Origin: Dorea sp. AF36-15AT | GTDB taxonomy: Bacteria > Bacillota > Clostridia > Lachnospirales > Lachnospiraceae | Assembly: GCF_003477705.1 (NCBI RefSeq) | Contig: NZ_QUDV01000001.1 | Location: forward strand, 1-64,000 | Direction of reading: 5' to 3' | Length of the DNA stretch: 64,000 nt | Part shown: positions 14,648 to 23,253 of the stretch, piece after piece | Layout of the letters: every line of letters begins with the position of its first letter | Position numbering within the stretch: the first letter of the stretch is position 1 | Translations under genes and position numbers: made by a program | The notes under the pieces: generated by a model | Databases searched by the model: none | Told to the model about the DNA's origin: nothing | The model's input: the letters and a program-made list of their open reading frames with translations, nothing else

Positions 14648-15433
14648 TTAGCGTTCGACTTTTACTTTTTTTAATTCTACGCAGGATTTGTTATAGGTCA
14701 GTGCCAGGATTATCTGAGTGATTCCGACTACGAGGATTGCCAGGACACCTGTGTGGAAGAACAGATGTGACAGCATGGTGAGAAGAAGCAGGAAACTAAG
14801 ACATTTACTTGTAAATGAAAATGCTTTATACGCGCTCTGGTAAATGACTTCTTTTTCAGCTTCGTCACAGCTTTCCAACCATTGCTGCTGGAATTTCATA
14901 GAAGATACATCCCCTTTCTTTTCTGGATGTGTCTTCTGCAGCAGCTTTATATAGCGCGCCTGCATAATACCGTCATAGAAGACGCAGATTAAAAATGTGA
15001 GGCAGGCACCGAGTGCGATGCTGTGGTGCAGATAATCCATAGAATAACCAAATGCTAATAGTACGATGCCGCCTATATATGACAGCAGGTTGCTGGTCAT
15101 CAGCATGGCACCGGTCTTTTCTTCTTTATAATCTAATTCGTCAAATTCTTCGTCATCAGCATCCGCGAGACTGTTGCAGATGTTCTTTAATCTGGAATAA
15201 TAGATCTCCTGCAATATAATTGAAAGTACAGTGATCAGAAGCAGTCCCGGAAAGATCATATTCTGAATACCCGAGATTAATTTCTGCGCAGCCTGATTGA
15301 ACGAATTCCCATTGTTAATCGAGAGCAATACAGCTGCTGAAGCACCCAATATAGCACCGACGATGGCACCGGCAGCCATTTTTAATGTCAGTTTGCTAAG
15401 ACTGGTTGTTTTTAGGTTATCTTTATTTTTCAT
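14648..15433 (-). CDS. DUF3169-family membrane protein
   Basis: A 261-residue membrane protein of the DUF3169 type. Five or six hydrophobic segments are visible: residues about 22-41, 59-76, 118-135, 140-160 and a pair near 215-250. Between segments lies an acidic cytoplasmic loop (ADADDEEFDELDYKEEKTGAM). The frame could start further upstream, but GAGGAGG lies 10 bases before the ATG at 15433, inside the end of the regulator gene, so the two genes overlap by 11 bases and are translationally coupled. DUF3169 proteins are commonly found beside a short Xre regulator; function is unknown, and the pairing suggests a membrane stress or transport role. Confidence 0.8.
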   Translation of the reverse strand: MKNKDNLKTTSLSKLTLKMAAGAIVGAILGASAAVLLSINNGNSFNQAAQKLISGIQNMIFPGLLLITVLSIILQEIYYSRLKNICNSLADADDEEFDELDYKEEKTGAMLMTSNLLSYIGGIVLLAFGYSMDYLHHSIALGACLTFLICVFYDGIMQARYIKLLQKTHPEKKGDVSSMKFQQQWLESCDEAEKEVIYQSAYKAFSFTSKCLSFLLLLTMLSHLFFHTGVLAILVVGITQIILALTYNKSCVELKKVKVER

Positions 15434-15641
15434 GGTTTTCATCCTCCTCATATTCAAATATATCTTCAACTTTTACATTACAGATCATTGCAAGCTTTAA
15501 TGCCAGTGTTACAGAGGGCGAGTAGTCTCCGCGTTCGATTAGACTGATGGTCTGTCTGGATACTCCGGCAAGTTTTCCAAGCTCTGTCTGGTTCATGCCT
15601 AATTTGGATCTGTGTTCTTTTAAGCGGTTCAGTAACGGCAA
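15423..15641 (-). CDS. Short Xre-family HTH repressor
   Basis: A 72-residue regulator that is almost entirely one helix-turn-helix: 'LKEHRSKLGMNQTELGKLAGVSRQTISLIERGDYSPS' followed by VTLALKLAMICNVKVEDIFEYEEDE. This is the compact YgzD/PF01381 type typical of Firmicutes. The start is TTG at 15641 with GGAGG 8 bases upstream. It is expressed from a strong promoter that is overlapped by three palindromes, so it probably represses its own operon with DUF3169, and perhaps also the divergent gene at 15829. It acts on DNA as a dimer. Confidence 0.9.
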   Translation of the reverse strand: MPLLNRLKEHRSKLGMNQTELGKLAGVSRQTISLIERGDYSPSVTLALKLAMICNVKVEDIFEYEEDENHEK

Positions 15642-15666
15642 TCTAAGATCCTCCTTTATGATAAAA

Positions 15667-15744
15667 TGACAATTTTATTTGTCAAAAATAGGATAGCATT
15701 GACAACTATCTTTGTCAATATGTTTTGACAACTTTTCTTGTCAT
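15667..15744. promoter_or_regulatory. Three palindromic operators TTGACAA-N6-TTGTCAA
   Basis: Three near-identical palindromes lie at 15667-15684, 15699-15718 and 15725-15743, each with a 6-base centre; centres are 33 and 26 bases apart. The middle one contains the -35 element of the minus-strand regulator promoter, and the other two flank that promoter. They are the natural binding sites for the adjacent Xre repressor. Confidence 0.82.
15690..15718 (-). promoter_or_regulatory. Promoter of the Xre-DUF3169 operon
   Basis: On the minus strand TTGACA (15718-15713) and TATCCT (15695-15690) are separated by 17 bases. The -35 lies inside the middle operator, so a bound repressor would block polymerase. 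Confidence 0.78.
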
Positions 15745-15763
15745 TATAAACTATGCATATTAT

Positions 15764-15791
15764 TTGATATGTGTGAAAACTATGTTATACT
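15764..15791 (+). promoter_or_regulatory. Promoter of the gene at 15829
   Basis: TTGATA (15764-15769) and TATACT (15786-15791) with a 16-base spacer, 37 bases before the start codon. The nearest operator copy is 20 bases upstream. Confidence 0.6.
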
Positions 15792-15828
15792 TATCAAAAC
15801 AATACTTTGAAATCAAGGAGGTGCAGCC

Positions 15829-16215
15829 ATGAGGTTTGAGGATGAGAAGGATTATATCATGCGTATGATCAAAGAAATGGTCAGTGTGCTGTTTTCTATT
15901 TTGCTCGGCAAGCAATATGTATCCGTGGATGAAGAGAGGAAGAATGGATATGAAGTGTCGGGGACAGATTTGAATGATCTGCTGGATATGATCGACAATG
16001 GACAGATTAATGAGGCGGAGAATCTCATGCTGGATGACATTGATTACAGTGATAAAAAGGAACTGGCGGCAGCGTTGCTATTCTATCAATATCTCTCTGA
16101 AAAGAAGAAAGATTTTCTGTGGGATCATGATTATTCGGACGAAGAAATCCTGGATGGTGCGAAACAGATATTGCAAAAAGCGGGATATGGGAATATCGTA
16201 AAGATTATGGAATAG
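15829..16215 (+). CDS. DUF6483-like cytoplasmic protein
   Basis: A 128-residue helical protein starting MRFEDEKDYIMRMIKEMVSVLFSILLGKQY, a beginning I associate with the DUF6483 family of Clostridia. The rest is a predicted helical repeat, with LNDLLDMIDNGQINEAENLMLDDID resembling a TPR-like helix pair, and a segment AAALLFYQYLSEKKKDFLWDHDYSDEEI. AAGGAGG precedes the ATG. It is divergent from the Xre operon and close to its operators, so shared regulation is possible. Function unknown. The peptidase gene follows about 25 bases later. Confidence 0.65.
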   Translation: MRFEDEKDYIMRMIKEMVSVLFSILLGKQYVSVDEERKNGYEVSGTDLNDLLDMIDNGQINEAENLMLDDIDYSDKKELAAALLFYQYLSEKKKDFLWDHDYSDEEILDGAKQILQKAGYGNIVKIME

Positions 16216-16239
16216 AATTATATATGATTGAGAGGCAGT

Positions 16240-18372
16240 ATGATGAACGAAAGAAATTACAGTAAAGTACCAGTATTTGAGAATGGAATGGCGCAGCCGG
16301 TATTTCCATTTACGGATGGGAAGACAGGTGCAGATTATAATCCGGAGACTTCGAGTATTGTGAGATATGCGGTATATGTGGAGTCTGATTATGATATGGA
16401 CGGAGATGGAAAGCGAGACCTGGTCAAAGCAGTTGTACAGGTTCCAAGAAGTGCGGTGGAGGGAAATTACAAAGCTGCAACATTATTTGAAGCCCGTCCG
16501 TACTGTGCAGGTGTGAATGAAGATGGATATCCTCATATGAAAGAAGTGGCAGAAAAGGAATACCGCTATTTTGATTTTGCAGACCTTGAGCGAGAGGTTC
16601 CGGCACGTGTTCCAACTGGAAGTATCAGTGCGATGGAGCTTGCCCTTCAAGCTGATCCGTCAGACTGGTATTATCCGGATAAAGGTAATAACGATAGCAT
16701 GGTCTATAGCAATCTGGACACTTTTAATTATTACCTTGTTCGTGGCTTTGCAGTTGTGCTGTGTGGTGGATTTGGTACGCTTGGCTCAGATGGATTCAAC
16801 TATGTGGGATCCGATTATGAGAGAGATGCATTCAAATTCGTAGTAGAATGGCTGCATGGAGACCGCGTGGCATATGCGGACCGTGAGGGAACGATCCAGA
16901 CGAAAGCAGACTGGTCGAATGGCAATGTTGCAATGACCGGAAGATCTTATGCGGGAACTATGCCATTTGCGGTGGCAACAACAGGAGTAGAAGGCTTGAA
17001 GACGATCATTCCAATCGCAGGAATTGCAGACTGGTATTCCCAGCAGAATATGCAGGGAGCACAGCGTTACTGGCCGAAAGAAGTATTGAATAGTTTTCTC
17101 GCTTACTACTGTTCCAGCCGTTATCATGACGAATCATTATCTGAAAAACAGTTGGATGATATGGCAGCATTTCACCATGAACTTAGTCTTCGGCAGTTAA
17201 AGTGTGGATTTGACTACGATGAGGAATTCTGGGGAAGCGGTAATTACTGCCTGAATGCAGATAAGATCCGATGCACCGCATTGATCGTGCATGGACTGAA
17301 TGATGAAAATGTGTCTACCAAGCAGTTTGAAATGATGTACAAGTCCTTTGAAAAGGCAGGTCGGAATGTGAAGCTGTTACTGCATCAGGGTGCGCATATT
17401 ACACCGACCATGTCAAACAGGGAATATGGAATCCTGGTGGATGGACAATTTTATGATGACATTGTTAACAAATGGATTTCTTATTATCTGTATGATGTGG
17501 ATAATCATGCAGAGGATATGCCGGCAGTATTGGTACAGACGAATTACGATCAGAAGAAATGGGAGACGGCAGAGTCCTGGGAGACGGCATATGCCATGAA
17601 TCTTGCATGTGAAGAGACGGGAACGACTGTCATCGATACAGATTGGGAAGCAGCAGGTGTCAGTGCCGAGAACTTTGATGAGCGGATGGCACTGCAGTCT
17701 GGTAATATGAACAGACGATATATGACTTCTGCTTTTGAGGAGGCAGTAACCATACAGGGAACCGTGTGCGTGAAGCTTAAAGCGGCATTAAAAGACGGCG
17801 ACGCAGAGCATGACTTCCATCCGGAGAATAGAAATGATGTGGATACATTGACCATGAAGCTTGGCGATTCCAGCATTTCCGGAAAGATGGACGATGTGGA
17901 GGTTGCATTGCTGCTCTGTGATGTATGTGATGAGAAGTTTGACAGCATCCAGAGTGTGGATCCGGAAAGAAATACAATTCCGGTAGAAAAAGTGAAAGCA
18001 GGTGGCGTGATTAACGGCGGAGATCTTCCGGCATTTGATGAAGTTGAATTTGCTACCGTACATAAGAACTACCGTGTGATTACCCGTGCATTTGCAGATC
18101 TCTGCAATCCGGAAGCCGGTTATGATCCGGTAACGGCAACGAACAGTATCGAGCTGAAAAAGGGCGAATATCATGACTATCACATTTATATGAATGCGAC
18201 CAGATACACAGTCGAGCCAGGACACAGACTTGCGCTTGTAATTGCAACCGAAGATCCGGTGAATTGTCTGATCCATAAGACCTATGCGGTTGAGATAGAG
18301 AATGCTTCAGTAGAAGCGAAAGTACCGGTGACAAAGGATACAGATGATAGGCTGATCAAAGCAGACGAATAA
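16240..18372 (+). CDS. Xaa-Pro dipeptidyl-peptidase (S15/CocE-NonD family)
   Basis: A 710-residue serine peptidase of the alpha/beta-hydrolase fold. The nucleophile elbow is GRSYAG (Ser236), with Asp355 in GLNDENVS and His386 in HQGAHITPT as the probable triad. The last ~200 residues form the jelly-roll C-terminal domain usual for this family. These enzymes release X-Pro dipeptides from peptides; there is no signal peptide, so it is probably cytoplasmic and serves peptide catabolism. Two adjacent ATGs (16240 and 16243) follow GAGAGG; an upstream TTG at 16228 is before that site and is not used here. A strong terminator follows the stop. Substrate preference is inferred from the family only. 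Confidence 0.88.
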   Translation: MMNERNYSKVPVFENGMAQPVFPFTDGKTGADYNPETSSIVRYAVYVESDYDMDGDGKRDLVKAVVQVPRSAVEGNYKAATLFEARPYCAGVNEDGYPHMKEVAEKEYRYFDFADLEREVPARVPTGSISAMELALQADPSDWYYPDKGNNDSMVYSNLDTFNYYLVRGFAVVLCGGFGTLGSDGFNYVGSDYERDAFKFVVEWLHGDRVAYADREGTIQTKADWSNGNVAMTGRSYAGTMPFAVATTGVEGLKTIIPIAGIADWYSQQNMQGAQRYWPKEVLNSFLAYYCSSRYHDESLSEKQLDDMAAFHHELSLRQLKCGFDYDEEFWGSGNYCLNADKIRCTALIVHGLNDENVSTKQFEMMYKSFEKAGRNVKLLLHQGAHITPTMSNREYGILVDGQFYDDIVNKWISYYLYDVDNHAEDMPAVLVQTNYDQKKWETAESWETAYAMNLACEETGTTVIDTDWEAAGVSAENFDERMALQSGNMNRRYMTSAFEEAVTIQGTVCVKLKAALKDGDAEHDFHPENRNDVDTLTMKLGDSSISGKMDDVEVALLLCDVCDEKFDSIQSVDPERNTIPVEKVKAGGVINGGDLPAFDEVEFATVHKNYRVITRAFADLCNPEAGYDPVTATNSIELKKGEYHDYHIYMNATRYTVEPGHRLALVIATEDPVNCLIHKTYAVEIENASVEAKVPVTKDTDDRLIKADE

Positions 18373-18385
18373 AGAGAAAGATAAG

Positions 18386-18425
18386 GGCGTGTAAAAATGA
18401 AGAATCATTTTTACACGCCTTTTTA
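18386..18425. terminator. Bidirectional rho-independent terminator
   Basis: A perfect 15-bp stem (18386-18400 with 18405-18419, arms GGCGTGTAAAAATGA/TCATTTTTACACGCC) is followed by TTTTTATT. It serves the plus-strand peptidase and probably also the convergent aroA. Confidence 0.93.
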
Positions 18426-18431
18426 TTACGG

Positions 18432-19733
18432 TTATCTCAACTGTGCAATTGTCTCGAAGAATGCCGGATAAGACACATCCACACACTGGCTGTCTCCGAT
18501 CACGGTATCCCCTTCAGCAACCAGTCCTGCAATGGCAAATGCCATAGCGATTCGGTGGTCCAGATGACTGTTGATATGTGCACCCTTTAACGCACCGGTA
18601 CCTTCGATGATCATGCCATCATCAGTCGGAGTGACGTTGCCACCCATTGCCCGGAGGTTTTGGGCTACGGTGTCGATACGGTTGGTCTCTTTGACTTTCA
18701 ACTCAGCAGCATCCCGGATGATGGTAGTGCCTTCGGCAAAGGCAGCCATGATGGCGATCATTGGGATTTCATCGATCAGTGTCGGGATGATGCTTCCTTC
18801 TACGACGGTTGCCTTGAGCGGTGAATAACGCACGAGAAGGTCAGCGGTCGGTTCGCCGCCGGCAGAAGTCTCGTTTAGATAAGTAATATCAGCCCCCATA
18901 GCTTCGCAGACCTTTAAGATACCGGCGCGGGTAGGATTGATACCTACATTTTTGACCAGGATCTCGGAATCCGGTACCAGAAGTCCGGCTGCGATAAAGT
19001 ATGCGGCGGATGAAATGTCACCCGGAACCTGGATCTTCTGCGCATAAAGCTCTTCGCATGGGGTGATGGATGCAGTGGCAGTTCCGTCTGCGTGTGTCTC
19101 GGATGCAATATTGGCACCGAAGCCTGTTAACATCAGCTCTGTGTGATTACGCGACAGTACCGGTTCTGTGACAGCGGTTATGCCATCTGTGTATAATCCA
19201 GCCAACAGGATCGCGGATTTGACCTGCGCAGAAGCAACTTTGGAATGATAATGGATACTGTGAAGAGTGCCCGGTTCGATGCGGAGCGGTGCACAGTTAT
19301 TTCCATTGATACTTGTAATCTTTGCCCCCATGGAATTCAGCGGATCCATGATACGTGCCATCGGTCTGGAATTTAAGGAGTCATCACCAGAAAGGATGCT
19401 GGTGAAATCCTGTCCTGCCAGAATACCGGAGATCAGTCGGGTGGTCGTACCGCTGTTGCCGGTGTTCAGTGTGGAATCCGGTGCAGACAGACCGTGCAGA
19501 CCTTTGCCGTGTACAAGGATCCGTTCCGGTGTATTCTCAATCTCGATGCCCATTTTGCGGAAACAGCTGATCGTTGACAGACAGTCTGCTCCCTGCAAGA
19601 AATTCGTAATCTCTGTGGTGCCTTTGGCAAGTGCTCCGAACATCACAGAACGGTGGGAGATGGATTTGTCTCCCGGTAGGATAACGCTCCCTTTTAATCC
19701 GGTTGAAGGAGCAGTAATCGTTGCTTCTTTCAT
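18432..19733 (-). CDS. aroA: 3-phosphoshikimate 1-carboxyvinyltransferase (EPSP synthase)
   Basis: A 433-residue enzyme of the shikimate pathway that joins phosphoenolpyruvate to shikimate 3-phosphate. Visible motifs are LPGDKSISHRSVM near the N-terminus, LNTGNSGTTTRL with the substrate-binding loop, LSGDDSLNSRPM, and the C-terminal HLDHRIAMAFAIAGL. The NSGTTTRL loop has Thr where many class I enzymes have Ala, suggesting the class II, glyphosate-tolerant type; this is an inference from the motif. It lies 40 bases after tyrA on the same strand with GGATAG before its ATG, so the two are one aromatic amino-acid operon. Confidence 0.96.
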   Translation of the reverse strand: MKEATITAPSTGLKGSVILPGDKSISHRSVMFGALAKGTTEITNFLQGADCLSTISCFRKMGIEIENTPERILVHGKGLHGLSAPDSTLNTGNSGTTTRLISGILAGQDFTSILSGDDSLNSRPMARIMDPLNSMGAKITSINGNNCAPLRIEPGTLHSIHYHSKVASAQVKSAILLAGLYTDGITAVTEPVLSRNHTELMLTGFGANIASETHADGTATASITPCEELYAQKIQVPGDISSAAYFIAAGLLVPDSEILVKNVGINPTRAGILKVCEAMGADITYLNETSAGGEPTADLLVRYSPLKATVVEGSIIPTLIDEIPMIAIMAAFAEGTTIIRDAAELKVKETNRIDTVAQNLRAMGGNVTPTDDGMIIEGTGALKGAHINSHLDHRIAMAFAIAGLVAEGDTVIGDSQCVDVSYPAFFETIAQLR

Positions 19734-19773
19734 AGTATGCTATCCTTTCTGCTGAGTATATATGATCTGTGCC

Positions 19774-20868
19774 TTAACGTACGTATACCACATAACGGTG
19801 CTTCTGAAGCAGTGCGGCTGCCCGTGAAGAGGAATCCTCATCGTAGAATTCGATGCGAAGTACGCCTTCTTCAAACTCCCTGTTATGGATGATTCCGATA
19901 TTTTTAATACTGATATTGTTGGATGCAAGGATGGTTGCGATCGTAGCGATTCCACCGGCTTCATCAATAATATCACAGTATACGGCAAATACTTTTTTAA
20001 TCGGACCGGATGAGCGGTTCGGAATCGAATTGCGGTAATTTCTGGAGCTGTCAAACCACTGGTAAATGCCCTGCTCGTCTTCGTCTTCTATTATAGAAGC
20101 AATCTGTTTCAGCTCATCCATATATGCGTCCAGGATATTGAGAATATTGTCTTTGTTCTTCAGGCAGATATGCTGCCACATAGTCGGTGAGGAAGAAGCG
20201 ATGCGAGTGATGTCCTTGAATCCTCCAGCGGCCAGCAGCTTCATCAGTTCGTCTTTCGTGTCTGCCTGCTTCACGTAGTTGACCAGAGAGGATGCGATGA
20301 TATGTGGAAGGTGACTGATCGTACCTGTTACATAGTCATGCGTCTCGCAGTCCAGCTCAATTGGCAGTGCTTTCAGACTTTCAATGAGAGTAGTGTATGC
20401 ATCCACTTTTTCACGGCTGACTTCTTTTGTCGGAGTCAGCACAAAGTAAGCATTCTCCAGTAACATTGCCTTGGAATTTGGGTAGCCGCTTTTTTCGGAG
20501 CCAGCCATCGGGTGTCCACCGATAAAGTTCGCATCCATGCCAAGGCGGTGTACTTCTTTGTGAATGCCGGTTTTCACGCTTCCTACATCAGTAAGAATCG
20601 TATCTTTATCAAGAAATGGCTTCACCTGAGGCAGGTAAGCATTATTATAAGAGACAGGTGCACACAGGAAAATGTATCCGCAATTCCGAAAATTCTCATC
20701 AATGGTAGTCGCGGCTACATCAATCAGAGATTCCTGAGTAGCCAGTGCCAGAGTCTCCTTATTCTTGTCAAATGCAACAATCTGATAATCCGGATAGTAC
20801 TGGCGTATTGCCTTTGCGAGTGAGCCTCCGATCAGGCCAAGTCCGATAAATCCAATCTTTTTCTTCAT
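19774..20868 (-). CDS. tyrA: Prephenate dehydrogenase with C-terminal ACT domain
   Basis: A 364-residue enzyme that oxidises and decarboxylates prephenate to 4-hydroxyphenylpyruvate in tyrosine synthesis. It begins with the NAD(P)-binding motif IGLGLIGGSLAKAIR and has the typical GGHPMAGSEKSG. The helical dimerisation part ends near residue 285. From about 290 to the end is an ACT domain (KVFAVYCDIIDEAGGIATIA), which normally gives feedback control by tyrosine. GGAGGT precedes the ATG. It is upstream of aroA, and no aroF or pheA is visible here. Confidence 0.95.
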   Translation of the reverse strand: MKKKIGFIGLGLIGGSLAKAIRQYYPDYQIVAFDKNKETLALATQESLIDVAATTIDENFRNCGYIFLCAPVSYNNAYLPQVKPFLDKDTILTDVGSVKTGIHKEVHRLGMDANFIGGHPMAGSEKSGYPNSKAMLLENAYFVLTPTKEVSREKVDAYTTLIESLKALPIELDCETHDYVTGTISHLPHIIASSLVNYVKQADTKDELMKLLAAGGFKDITRIASSSPTMWQHICLKNKDNILNILDAYMDELKQIASIIEDEDEQGIYQWFDSSRNYRNSIPNRSSGPIKKVFAVYCDIIDEAGGIATIATILASNNISIKNIGIIHNREFEEGVLRIEFYDEDSSSRAAALLQKHRYVVYVR

Positions 20869-20988
20869 ATGTCATACCTCCGAATTCGTCACGATAATGA
20901 CATTTTACTACCGTAGAACTTTTTTTGTCAATGATTTTACGCTTTAAAGCGAAAAAGTATAATTGATTGTAAAAATTGTATATAAGTG

Positions 20989-21017
20989 TTGAAAATATCT
21001 GAAAATTTTAGTACAAT
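20989..21017 (+). promoter_or_regulatory. Promoter of the EF-G paralogue
   Basis: TTGAAA (20989-20994) and TACAAT (21012-21017) with a 17-base spacer, about 54 bases before the ATG. A strong sigma-A type match. Confidence 0.78.
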
Positions 21018-21070
21018 ATAACCATACTCAATCGAGTGTAAGATTTTACAAATTAAGGAGGCAGCGAAAT

Positions 21071-23146
21071 ATGAAGGTTTACAGAACAGACGAGATCAGG
21101 AACGTGGTCCTGTTGGGACACGGAGGCAGTGGAAAAACCAGTCTAGTTGAGGCCATGGCTTATGTATCAGGCGCTACGAATCGTATGGGTAAAGTTTCAG
21201 ACAGCAATACGATCAGCGATTTTGATAAAGAGGAACAGAAACGCGGATTTTCAATTGGTACAACACTTGTTCCGATTGAATGGGAGAAAGCAAAGATTAA
21301 CGTATTGGATACGCCGGGATATTTCGACTTCGTAGGTGAAGTAGAAGAAGCAGTCAGTGCAGCAGATGCAGCAGTTATCGTAGTATCTGGTAAAGCCGGT
21401 GTAGAAGTTGGAACAGAGAAGGCATGGGAACTCTGCGATAAGTATAATCTGCCTCGTATGATCTATGTAACTGAGATGGATGTGGATGACGCCAGCTTCC
21501 GTCAGATTGTAGAAGATCTTACCGAAAAGTATGGAAAAGTGATCGCACCGCATTTTTCACCGATTCGTGAGAATGAAAAGCTGGTGGGATATGTCAATAT
21601 CATCAAGAATGCAGGAAGAAGATACACCGGTATCAGCCAGAGAGAAGAGTGTGAGATTCCGGATTACTGCATGGAATACGTAGAGAAGTATCGTGAGAAG
21701 CTACTTGAGTCTGTAGCAGAGACAAGTGATGAATTTATGGAGAGATATTTCGCAGGAGAAGAATTCTCTGTTGAAGAAATTCGTGCAGCCATGCGTACAG
21801 AAGTTATGGAAGGTACAATCGTACCGGTGGCTATGGGATCTAATATTCAGGCGCAGGGTGTTGCGAATCTCCTGTCTGATATCGTAAGATTCTTCCCGAG
21901 TCCGGATTACAGAGAGTGTATCGGTGTGAATCGCACGACCAACGAGATGTTTGAAGGTCATTATAACTTCGCTTCTCCAAAGACAGCGTATGTGTTTAAG
22001 ACAATGGTAGATCCGTTTATCGGTAAATATTCTTTCATAAAAGTATGCTCTGGTGTGTTAAAGGGCGATGATGTCATGTACAATGCATCTTCAGAGACGG
22101 AAGAGAAGCTTGGTAAGATCTATACCATGTGTGGTAATAAGCCGATGGAAGTCAGCGAGATGTTTGCAGGAGATATTGGTGCCATTGCCAAGCTGTCTCC
22201 GAATACGAAGACCGGTGATACACTTTCGACCAAGAATAATCAGATACTCTATGGCAAGACGGATTACTCTAAGCCTTATACATATATGAAGTATGTATGC
22301 AAGAACAAAGGCGATGAGGATAAGGTATCTCAGGCTCTGCAGAAGATGATGGCAGAGGATGTAACTGTAAAGGTAGTGAACGACAGCGAGAATCGTCAGA
22401 CACTACTGTATGGTATGGGAGACCAGCATCTGGAAGTACTTGCAAGCAAGCTGGCTGCCAGATACAAATGTGAGATCACACTGGAGACACCAAAGGTTGC
22501 ATTCCGTGAGACTATTAAGAAGAAATCTGACGTAGATACCAAGTATAAGAAACAGTCCGGAGGACATGGACAGTATGGACATGTTAAGATGCGTTTTGAG
22601 CCATCCGGAGATCTGGAGACACCATATGTGTTCGAAGAAGAAGTAGTTGGCGGAGCAGTTCCGAAGAATTACTTCCCGGCAGTAGAGAAAGGACTTCAGG
22701 AATCTGTTCTGAAGGGACCTCTTGCAGGATATCCGGTAGTTGGAGTAAAGGCTGTTCTTTATGATGGATCTTATCATCCGGTAGACTCATCTGAGATGGC
22801 ATTCAAGACTGCTACGATTCAGGCGTTCAAGAAAGGCGTGATGGAAGCAGGTCCGGTACTTCTGGAGCCAATCGCGTCTGTTAAGGTTACCGTACCGGAT
22901 GATTATACCGGTGATGTTATGGGAGATCTGAATAAGCGCCGCGGTCGTGTACTTGGCATGAATCCGGTTGGAAGCGGCAAGACCGTGATTGAGGCAGATG
23001 TGCCGATGACAGGTCTGTTTGGATATTGTACCGTACTTCGTTCTATGACAGGCGGAAGAGGAACTTACGAATACGAATTTGCACGCTACGAACAGGCTCC
23101 GTCTGATGTGCAGGAAGCTGAGATCGCAAAACGCGCAGAGGAATAG
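21071..23146 (+). CDS. Elongation factor G-like GTPase (EF-G paralogue)
   Basis: A 691-residue protein with the full EF-G layout: GTPase domain, domain II, III, IV and V, the last with TGLFGYCTVLRSMTGGRGTYEYEF. The GTPase motifs differ from canonical EF-G: G1 is GHGGSGKT (16-23), G2 is in RGFSIGTT, G3 is DTPGYFDF (80-87) in place of DTPGHVDF, and G4 is TEMD (134-137) in place of NKxD. This is therefore not the translocase FusA but the EF-G-like family common in Clostridia, whose role is uncertain. It has its own promoter, an AAGGAGG site and a terminator. The changed G3 His and G4 Asn would be expected to alter GTP hydrolysis and guanine recognition. Confidence 0.9.
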   Translation: MKVYRTDEIRNVVLLGHGGSGKTSLVEAMAYVSGATNRMGKVSDSNTISDFDKEEQKRGFSIGTTLVPIEWEKAKINVLDTPGYFDFVGEVEEAVSAADAAVIVVSGKAGVEVGTEKAWELCDKYNLPRMIYVTEMDVDDASFRQIVEDLTEKYGKVIAPHFSPIRENEKLVGYVNIIKNAGRRYTGISQREECEIPDYCMEYVEKYREKLLESVAETSDEFMERYFAGEEFSVEEIRAAMRTEVMEGTIVPVAMGSNIQAQGVANLLSDIVRFFPSPDYRECIGVNRTTNEMFEGHYNFASPKTAYVFKTMVDPFIGKYSFIKVCSGVLKGDDVMYNASSETEEKLGKIYTMCGNKPMEVSEMFAGDIGAIAKLSPNTKTGDTLSTKNNQILYGKTDYSKPYTYMKYVCKNKGDEDKVSQALQKMMAEDVTVKVVNDSENRQTLLYGMGDQHLEVLASKLAARYKCEITLETPKVAFRETIKKKSDVDTKYKKQSGGHGQYGHVKMRFEPSGDLETPYVFEEEVVGGAVPKNYFPAVEKGLQESVLKGPLAGYPVVGVKAVLYDGSYHPVDSSEMAFKTATIQAFKKGVMEAGPVLLEPIASVKVTVPDDYTGDVMGDLNKRRGRVLGMNPVGSGKTVIEADVPMTGLFGYCTVLRSMTGGRGTYEYEFARYEQAPSDVQEAEIAKRAEE

Positions 23147-23165
23147 TTGGAATAAATATGATAAG

Positions 23166-23196
23166 GGATATGCTCTTTTGAGGGCATATCCTTTTT
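23166..23196 (+). terminator. Rho-independent terminator after the EF-G paralogue
   Basis: GGATATGC (23166-23173) pairs with GCATATCC (23184-23191) and is followed by TTTTT. Confidence 0.88.
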
Positions 23197-23253
23197 AAAT
23201 GCCGGTCTTCATGTTATAATGTGTTCATTGCAAAGAGAAAGGAAATTATCTAT

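Noticed and set aside
19740..20054. Minus-strand frame of 104 codons overlapping the end of tyrA
   Set aside because: Lies out of frame within the ACT domain of tyrA and has no ribosome site.
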